Below are positions 1 through 9,185 of a stretch of 60,000 bases of DNA, piece by piece. Made by a program: the position numbers and the translations under genes. How positions within the stretch are numbered: the first letter of the stretch is position 1; every line of letters begins with the position of its first letter. This DNA comes from Liolophura sinensis (lineage: Eukaryota > Mollusca > Polyplacophora > Chitonida > Chitonidae): contig NC_088300.1 of the NCBI RefSeq assembly GCF_032854445.1, forward strand, positions 28,937,608-28,997,607, in the 5' to 3' direction. A model generated the notes under the pieces. That model was not told the origin of the DNA. It did no database searches and saw only the letters and a list, made by a program, of their open reading frames with translations.

Positions 1-1032
1 GGACTGAGGCCAGCGTTGTGAGTTGTGAGAGTTCGTGCGGGGATGAATGCTGGTTCTACGAGTACAAGACGGGGGAACAGACGTGCAGCTTGTATAACAG
101 TACGCTAATGCCGGCAACTCTTGACAGTTAACTATGGTTTGGGGAGGCCCCAGGTTCTGATCTGTATGAGAAAAAATGTTTCAGTAAGCGCTTAATCACT
201 TTCTTACTCGTCTGACTTGTTGATTTGTCTTCTGTCTGTATTTATTATATTCATGGTCAAACAGTTCCATTCAGAACATCTGTCATCGAAGTTTCGGCAT
301 GCTCGATAATCTTGATGAATGATTTGTCCTCACATTTGTAGAAGAAAATGACTTGAATTTTGAAATTAAATTGCTGTGTCTGGGATATTTTGTTAAAATC
401 TCGCATACGGTGAGCGTGAAGGAATTTGAAGTTTATTGCGTTTTAGTCGGATTTGAATTTGGCTGTTTCTATTTCTTGGCTCTCTGGTGTCTTGCACCTA
501 TAGACTAAAGCTTCTGGAGTCTGCGTTGTTAAGCACTAATCCAATGAATGAATAAATGTATGTATTTTGCATACGAGACATGTGGTTGTCGTCGTAACTC
601 TGCATATAAGTGCGCTTTTCTTTCGATGCATATAAATGTTTCAGTGTAGAAGTACCAATATAACTTATTTGTATCGTGTTATTGTTTTTGAGCTGTTTTT
701 AAATGTAATAGAAATGGCATGGTTCTTGTTGTATAGTTAGGCATACAAAATATGACGAGCTAGAGGTATGAATGGAAGAAGGGAGAGGTTCTTCATGTCT
801 TCATATATTTAAATTTTTTTATCTTCGCAAGGTTACCGCCCAAGCACTTCTTTGCTTTCCGTGTACTGTTTTTTTTTAATGTCCGTTTCACGGGTCCTTT
901 CGTGTATCTCTAAAAACTAAAGTATATATTCTGTTTATTTTTCTAGATTTCCACATCCATCACGTTAACGGTGAGGTATGGGACAATCAGCCCTGTCCAG
1001 TGTACATCAGGCCTGTTACACCTGAGGAACAG
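1..1032 (+). pseudogene. Locus D: 3' remnant of a B-type CTLD-PAN receptor gene (PAN exon plus linker exon)
   Basis: Bases 1-184 are the end of a PAN/Apple-like exon almost identical to the PAN exon of gene B (38741-38925), with about 11 differences by eye. It ends in a normal donor (A, then gtaagc). An in-frame TAA at 129-131 stands where gene B has AAA, so the PAN module would be cut before its last cysteine. A second exon, 947-1032 (86 bp, acceptor tag, donor gtgtgt), matches gene B exon 6 in length, phase and sequence and encodes a segment beginning NFHIHH with a later NQPCP. No Ser/Thr stalk or membrane exon follows before gene A begins near 2.5 kb. I read it as a nonsense-mutated copy that lost its 3' end. 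A truncated soluble product is possible but less likely. The upstream exons lie outside the window. Confidence 0.75.
185..946. other. Intron of locus D
   Basis: AT-rich sequence between the two D exons. Its first 60 or so bases still resemble the corresponding intron of gene B. No other feature is seen. Confidence 0.5.
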
Positions 1033-2495
1033 GTGTGTAAGACACCCTATGTGGGACCGAGTCGGATATCCATGATAACATTCTGGCGAATGCTTTATCA
1101 AAAATTTAAACGACCTTGATATAGCAACTTTATATGCTTTCTATCTCATCCAAGTATGTACTATTACCTCTTGTCTTTAAAGAAGAACCGTAAATTTTAT
1201 TCTTAAGTCCAAAACTTAAACTTCTTTACCATACAAAATATTTTATGATTGACGCTTAAGCTTGGCTGAAATTCAAGGGTCAAAATTTTATCAGTTTATT
1301 GCATTTATTTGGATTACAATTTTAAGCTAAAGCCCGAAATCTCTTTGTAAAACGGGCATCAGGGGCTAATATATACTAAAAGGGATACGTCCTTTTTCAT
1401 ATGTTCATAATGTTCCCATCGTAATGCTGTTAGAAGCACTAATTAGTATTGTAGGCGATTTGGAGCCTTTGGTCGCTATTCTCTGCGTGTGAAAGGTTAT
1501 TTGCTGGTCGCTGCTGATATTTCTCATTTTGTATTGTCACGATGGGATAATTGTGATGTATTTGCCAGCCTTTAGTGCACAAGCCTAAGATGCCATTAGA
1601 GAGAGGTCTGTACAGGACTCTGGGTCCCGTTCCACAAAGCGACCGTAAGCTAAAGTTGATTCTGTCTGCGTGACCATGAGCCCACTTTCGCACTGCCGTC
1701 ACTCCTGTGGTTTTTACTCTCCGTACTGTAGTGTTTTAAATCGTGTTCCTGTAGTGATATTATGTGATGATGGCAGCATCTGATGCCGAAACACAGGATT
1801 CTGCTGGTGGACTATAAGTCCCCGTGGCTTGGTTTTCATGTGATTGGTTATTAAATTTGATAACAACACAGCATTATGAATAATTCAAGATTAGAGACGT
1901 CTAATACAATGCAATTAACATCATCGCGTTTTTATCACCTAATTCTGCTTAAGCCATAGTGTTAGTGGGTGTCTAAGGTGCTATTATTTGAGCATTTACA
2001 TTAATAGTTAGAATAAAACCCTGAGGTAAATGACAAGAGGCCTAATGTGTGACCATTTGCCAGGTATCACATGATAGTCGCTGCTCTGGTTTTACTCTTC
2101 ATGCTTTTATTTTTTATTTCTCTGTGAAGTGCCCAGAAGTTGTTCGAAAAGCTTTAAACTATATTTCTTCTGAATAAATCCAAATTTCTTCTTAATTGGT
2201 TATGTGGATTGACTGAAAGTAGAGGGAATTGACTTTTAACTTGCGGAGAAAAAGAAAACTTGCACCTCTTTACACCCCGACTCTGTAATTTTGGCAATGT
2301 ATTAATCTTCAATGCTGTAAATAACAGTCAGTGTAATTTCAGCGTGTCGTTGTATTTCGGTGAGCATATTGGTCATTATTCAGATACGCGTAACAATTTC
2401 CCCGGTTCCACTATAATGAATGAACGTTTGTGTGAGAAATCCGTATTTCTTCATGTTATTTGGCTGCCTAGTATCAGAGAGTTGTTATGTTACAG
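1033..2495. other. Spacer between locus D and gene A; dispersed repeat near its end
   Basis: No coding exon is recognised here. The D stalk/membrane exon expected by analogy with gene B is absent. Exon 1 of gene A should lie here or further upstream but was not identified with confidence. Positions 1937-2115 hold a dispersed repeat that recurs at 26836-27035 and, split by the Polinton, at 45013-45060 and 50712-50830. Confidence 0.4.
1937..2115 (+). repeat. Dispersed repeat R1, copy 1
   Basis: Shares blocks such as taattctgcttaagccat, a central gaggtaaat stretch and tgtgaccatttgccag with copies near 26.8 kb and 45.0/50.7 kb. No coding capacity is seen. The family is unrecognised. Confidence 0.5.
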
Positions 2496-2538
2496 GCGCT
2501 TGTAAATGATTCTGGAGCCTTGAACGAACAAACGACAT
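2496..2538 (+). CDS. Gene A exon 2 (43-bp microexon, signal-peptide tail)
   Basis: Acceptor ttacag, donor gtaagt, phase 0 in and phase 1 out. It encodes ALVNDSGALNEQTT. The exon has exactly the length of gene B exon 2, and its residues resemble the P microexon (VLVN start, later NE). Confidence 0.65.
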
Positions 2539-5500
2539 GTAAGTATTAATTTATTTATTTGTTTGATTTGTGTTTTACGCCGTATTCACGAATATTTCTC
2601 TTATACGACGGCGGTCAGCATTATGTTGAGAGGAAACCGGGCAGGTTGTTGCAAGATCTACGACCGGAGAGGAAGCCAGCGTGAGCTGGACTCGAACCCA
2701 AGTAAGTATTAAAGCGACATATAGAAAAATATTTTATACAACTTTTGTCCAAAAGTCACATTTCGTTATATGTGGTAATAAATTGCTTTGAATAATATAT
2801 GCAAACGTATACAGATCGTTATACAGAATTACAATTTCTGAGAATAGCATAGATGATAATGCTAAAACTTAGTCGAGGCCACTCCTATTCCGGGTTTTGA
2901 ACCAGTGCCTTAGTGTCCGGTACAAGAATGTGTATTATTCCCTGACAGCGTAACTTCAAATAACGATAATACAATTCCTTAAACGATTATTTAGTTGATT
3001 TTCACCAATTTGATATGCTAGGCTTAAAAATGGCCGTTTATTTTATTATTCGCTGTCATTATCTTCGCTTTTTCCCCCTCTTTTAGAAGAGTGGATGGGA
3101 GAGGAGAGCAGGGGAGGGGAGAGTATCTCAGCATCACAGTTTTCTTGGTTTCTTCCACTGCTGTCATATGAGTGATATGTTCTTTGGTACGACGTAAAAC
3201 ACCAGTGAAATAACTTTCTAACTACGTAAATAAATTGTGGTCAATAATATTAAATAGCAATACAAAACTGGGCTCCATATAAAGTCCGTAATTTGACAAA
3301 TGTGATGACCAATGGATCTGAGCAAATGAGTAACTTATGACAATTTAAATCATATTGTATATATATATTTCACTGAGCTTTCAGAGTACTACTAATTCCA
3401 TCATCAGAGTGATGAGGGTCTGATTATGGAGTTAGCAGTAGTTTTACTCTGAAAGCTCAGTGAAACATATTTACCCCATATACCTGACCCGGAAGATGGG
3501 ATAAAGGAAGTGTGATAAATTATACAGCATCCTATCTTTCGTCAACAATGTTGGGAGGTACTTGATTATCTCAGGACAGTTCGTTGATAAAAATCAGCTA
3601 ATCATTGGCTTTACACGCGCCGAACTATTTTACTACGTGACCTTGTCGTCTCCATTGAGTGCAAAGGTCCAAGATACTGATACTTTGGAAATTCCGATTT
3701 CGATTGCCATTTAAGTATTCAAATGTTCTCGCCTGATATGTTTTTGTGACATGCCTTTCAGCCGGCATTCTCACACACGTAGACATGCACGCTGCACACT
3801 CGTGTAGTCGTCACTGGTTTTCCCGTGACTCTTTGAGGCCTTCCTTTGATAATCATGATCATAAAATAAAAACAATTATCTGCCACCCAGTTTTAACTGT
3901 GTAAATGAAAATGAAATAAATTCACCTCAGTTTTGCTTAGTGAAGGCAGGTCTGAAGTTGAACTCTTTTGTGTTGCGTATGTATTTCATCCTGCGCTTTG
4001 GTCTGAGGATGAATGACTTATGTCACATCCTTAAATTCTTTAGCACTTCTAAAAGCACTTTTGTAAACAGAGATACAAGACAAAATAATCCCTCTGATTT
4101 GAGGCAGGATTTCGCTCTTTTTTCGATGTTCATTTTATGGGATAACGAGAATTACAAACTCATCAGAGGCTCGAAACAAACGCAATTTTCAATTTAAGTT
4201 TCATTACACGTTTCAATCCATTTTGATAAACTGTTAAAAAAAGTGTGCAGATTTTTTTTGTGTGTAAATAACGGGTTGACTGTGTAATATTTTGGTTTTT
4301 CTCAGGGAACAAGATGGATGGTACGGTAATATATTAGTCTTATTATTATCAGACCATAGACTTTTTGATCGTCTTCCAGATCGACGGTATGACGTGTGGA
4401 CATCATTGCAGTCTTACATCGCCCACAGGAACCAGTGCGAAGCTGTCGGCAGCAGTCACCTGTTAGACCTGCGAGTCAGTACAGCGTCATCCGCTCTTCA
4501 TCAGTTGATACCTTATTACAGCAGAAGGTAGGCACAGAATAATAAGAAGTCATGTCTGGTCGTCTAGTTATAACAACACTGTCAGCGTATAAAGATTCTC
4601 AGAAGAAAACATTCCAGTTTCTGGGCAAATTAATTAACATGAACCCTTGTTGCTTAACTAGGGTCCAGGTGGCCTAAAATGCAGATTTCAGGCACGTTGG
4701 AAGGTGGCGGAGGTCTAAGTTAAAAGTTGTGGGGTATTGCACAGGTGTATTAGAATGTGCATTAGTGGGTAAGTTATCTTTTCGGGTATGTAACTGTTTA
4801 ATATTGGGAGATGTGTTTTCGTGAAGACTGGTTGAATGTATGTACGAGGAGAAGATGTGGGGGGAGGGGGGTTCTAGGTGGGTGGTGGTGGTGAATATTT
4901 CTGATAAATCATCATCTTTGACGAGTAAGCATGTCTGATACAGGTGGGTCTACAGGTATTGCTGGTTGTTTGGATGTGTCAGTTGTATTGATATGTCCGG
5001 TAATGGCTCTGAAAGCGCACCTTGAAGTCCATTGCAGGCTGGGATGACAAGTCTGATCAGACTGTGGTAATATTGGTAGGGCTGCCATGTCTGAGTTGTG
5101 GATGTTTGTTGTTCTGTTCAGTTATTATGTCTGCGGTATGCATGCGGATATCGAGTGGTTTTTGTAACCATCTTTTGCTGTTTGGGTCAACATGTCAGGT
5201 GTGTGGATGTGAATATCGACTAGTTTTTGGAAGCATCTTGTGCTGGTTGGGTCGACATATCAGGTAAGTGGATGAGAATGTATTATTCTCCCTGGGATGG
5301 CATGTACGTCATGCGTTGTGGGTGGATTTTTGTTACTTGTTTAGTGTTATTTGAACAGGTCCTGTGCATGGTGCGTGGATGTTTGTTACTGGTTGTGTGT
5401 TATTGAACATATCACATGCACGCACGGTATGTGAATGTTTGACTACTTTGATCACGATATGCGATTACGACACTGTACTGCGTGTTGATGACTTACTTCT

Positions 5501-8500
5501 ATGTCACCCCACTGACAAGTCCAAGTGGTCATGACATGATGGCAGTGAAAAACGCATTAGGCCTGACTGTATTAATCGCTGAGAAAATGTGAGAAAAACT
5601 TTGATTATGAATTCTTGTGGAATGTTTCAAAGTTAATACCGAGCGATGGATTCACTGAAACGATCAGGACCGCTCAACTTGGCGAATGGGGATGTGAGCG
5701 AAATCTGGCGGGAGTTACACAGACTGACATCAGAAGGGGACGAAAAATCAGAAGCGGTGCAGTGTGTTATCTCGTCTGTCTGAGATATTTTCAAAGTTAG
5801 ATGCTTAGCTTTAGGCGTTATCTTTCACAACGCCTATAGGTAGCCTTCGATTCTTGAGGATGCCGTTTGTAATTTCTAGTGCGAGTGAAGTTTTCCATCG
5901 TGCAATGACTACATTGTGAGATGGCGATTCGGGTTCAGCTATGTTTTAGGACGAAGTCGTCATATTCGGCCCTGATGTGAAAGGACGCGATGACAATCTT
6001 TCTGATGTTCTAAACAGTGCCTGACTCTGACATTAAGATCAAAAGAGGGAGAAATGTGACATTAAAAAGAGCAGTATTGAAATCCTGGGACATTTGGTGA
6101 GTAAAGAAGGTGCTATGTCTCACCCTGAAAAAGTTCAGGCCATAGATGACTTAAATCCACCTACCGATGATAAACAGTTGAGACAGGTAATGGGTATGAT
6201 GGACTATTTGGTGAGACATGTTCCTCAAATGGCCGAGATGGGAGTTCAAAAGGACACTTATCACCCAGTGTGATGGTGATGTTCGTGAGTTTCGCAGTAT
6301 TCGTGGCGAACTTAGTGTATTGATGGACTGTTTTGCGTGGAACACGCATTGGTGTTCCCGAGTTTATGAGGGATAGTACACTTAAGAAGATTCATCATGG
6401 ACATCCGGTTAAACGTCGCGAGCGACCTAAGCAGTGGCCGGGACTCAGTGACACAATTGAGCGTGTAGTGAAGCATTGCCAGCACTGTCAGGAGAAGAGA
6501 GCAGCTCAGTGTCAGGAAACTCTGCGATCTACACCATTGTCAGAAAATTGGTGCAGATTTCTATGAACTAAGTAATGAGAATTATCTGGTAGTTGTTGAT
6601 TACTACTCCAGGTATATAGATACCTCTTACCTACCTACTAGAAATTTAAGGCGAATTGTGGTTATTGTTAAGGGGAAACACATGATGTCTCGTTGGGGTA
6701 TTCAAAAGACTTTAATAAGTGATAACGGTCCACAGATCAGTTTAACGAGATTGGTGCTTTCACGAAACTTATGTCATCAAGCATGTCTTCAGCAATACTC
6801 TCTTCCACCAGTCAAATGGTGAAGTAGAAAGAGCCTTGCAGGCAGCGAAGAACATTATCCGTCAGAAGGATCCGTTCCTTGCGTTACTGTCGTGCTGGGA
6901 TACTCCAGTGCCTAGCTTAGGCTACAGTCCTAATGAATAGATGTTGTCAAGGACAGTAACGACGACTGTTCCTCTCGTACCCAGTACATTTTAACCTAAA
7001 TAGCCTACCAGAGGTGAGATTCAGAAAAATGATAGCCGAGCCAAATCCGATAATTTCTGATCATTTCAACAAGAGGCATGGTGTCGTAGACTTAGCTGGA
7101 TTACAGCCTGGAGGTAAAGTTCGTGAATAACTTGACAATGACAAACAGTCGCTGCGAGTTCAAGTCCAGCTGGATCCATCTCCGGCCGTGCGTGGGAAGG
7201 TCTGGCAACAACCTACGGATGGTCGTGAGTTTCCCCCGGGCTCTACTTGGTTTCTTCCCACCTTAAAGCTGACCGACATTGTGTAAGTGAAATATTCTTG
7301 AGTACGGCGTAAAACATCAATCAAATGAATAAATAACTGACAGTGGAGTCCTGCCGGTTCAGCTGTTCAATAGTCTGGCTATCCGGAATTCTGCATAGAA
7401 CTTGATGGTGAATTGTACTGTCGGAACCAAAAACACCTACTCCCCGCTCCAGAAGTTTTTCGTGCATCTATCAGTCAGACTGTACCACCTGATTTGACCG
7501 TAACTACAGATGCTCGAAGTTGATACCCCAAGTCCGAAGTAGACGTCACCAGGTCATTCTTTTGCCCAAATATCTGTACAAATGTCTTTGCTTTCACGTG
7601 ATATTTAACACGTATCGTGCATGGATGTTTGTTACTTGCCGTGTGTTTTTAAACAGATCCCGTACATGGTATGTGGTTGTTTGCTACTGGTTATGTGTTA
7701 TTGAACAGGTCTCGTGTATGGTACGTGGATGTTTGTTACTGGTTGCGTGTTCTTGAACATGACCCGTGCATGGTGTGTGGATGTTTGCTACTGGTTGGGT
7801 GTTATTGAACATGTCTTGTGCCTGGTGCGTGGATGCTTGTTACTGGTTGTGTGTTGTTGAACATGATCGGTGCATTGTGCTTGGATGTTTGTTACTGGTT
7901 GTGTGTTATTGAACGGATTAGTGCTGTGTATGGATGTTTGTTACTGGTTGTGTGTTACTGAACAGCTCCCGTGCAAGGTGCCCGGATGTTAGGTACTGGT
8001 TATATATTGTTGAACAGAAATTTTCACTTACATGACATCGGTCATGTTTGTAAATGGAGGAAACCGAAAAGCGTGGAATAAACCACCGACCATCGTCAGG
8101 TACCTGGCAAACTTCCTGATTTAAAGTCACCGTCGAAACAGGGACAGCTGGATTCGAACATCTTTCATAGATCTCCCGAACAGATAGATGAGAAGTCATT
8201 GCAGTGCAACTTGAATTTGAACACATGAGATTACATAATAAGTCAAAAGACTCTTCAGTGACAAGCCCTGATTAACAGGCTAATGTACTTGCTTTCAGCC
8301 TTCTTTATACCTGGGACAAGCTTGCCATTGGCTTGACACGGGCTCCGAATGGGACCTTCTTCTGGTCTGATGGACAAGCTGATGCTGGGGAGTTGAATGT
8401 CACTTACCCGCTTCCATACACGGAAAACATTGCTAGCAACTGCTCCGCTGTCAAATTTATCATTGCATCTAAGCTACACGAAGTGAAGGGAGTTCCCTGT

Positions 8501-9146
8501 AAAAATGACACAATGGCTATCTGCGAAACAAACACAGGTAATACTTGGTGCTTTGATAGCGAATATGTTGTCGCAGGACATAATGTTGCAGATAACAATT
8601 TTTTAAAGCGACTATGTTGTTTATAATACTGCTTTGTATTGCACCAAACAAGCAGTAGGCTACAGTCAAAATGTTGTTTAGTGTAGGACATTACTCTTGT
8701 TCAACTGCTTATTTTCAGGCTGGGATCATTTGACAAAAAAAGCCTGATCCAGAAATGTAGCTTGTTATACCCCGACCTACCATATCAATCTCATTGCTCG
8801 ATTTTTAAACTTTTCAGTAACTCGAATACAGGTAAATGTTGATGCGACAGGCGACAATTGGTCAGTTACTAATCCACAATCGGAAGACATGTCACTCAGT
8901 TTTCGATATTTCAATAACGTCAGCGAAAAGGATTTTGAAATTTTCTGCCCACAAACTGTGAGGAAAACATTATATAGACTGGTCCTTGAATCTGATTATG
9001 TGTCATTATACACATACGCTTCCTTATGCCAGTAGCCAGCAGATGGGAAGGTACCCCCGGGTTCTGCCCGGTTTTCTCCCATCATAGTACTAGCTGCCGT
9101 GGTATAAGTGAAATAGTCTAGAGTATGGCGTAGTACACCAATCAAA

Positions 9147-9185
<39 letters not shown>

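Larger units (their letters stand above)
4528..8298. other. Gene A intron 3, filled with repeats
   Basis: The 3.8-kb intron splits the CTLD. It contains a G-rich run (about 4857-4893), two blocks of the same 52-bp minisatellite (about 5340-5440 and 7610-8005), a Gypsy pol remnant (5945-7523) and a SINE nested in it. Confidence 0.75.

Noticed and set aside
2074-2128. Frame MIVAALVLLFMLLFFISL as exon 1 (signal peptide) of gene A
   Set aside because: It is strongly hydrophobic, but the only nearby donor gives phase 2, not the phase 0 needed. The stretch also belongs to dispersed repeat R1, which recurs elsewhere without a receptor gene.
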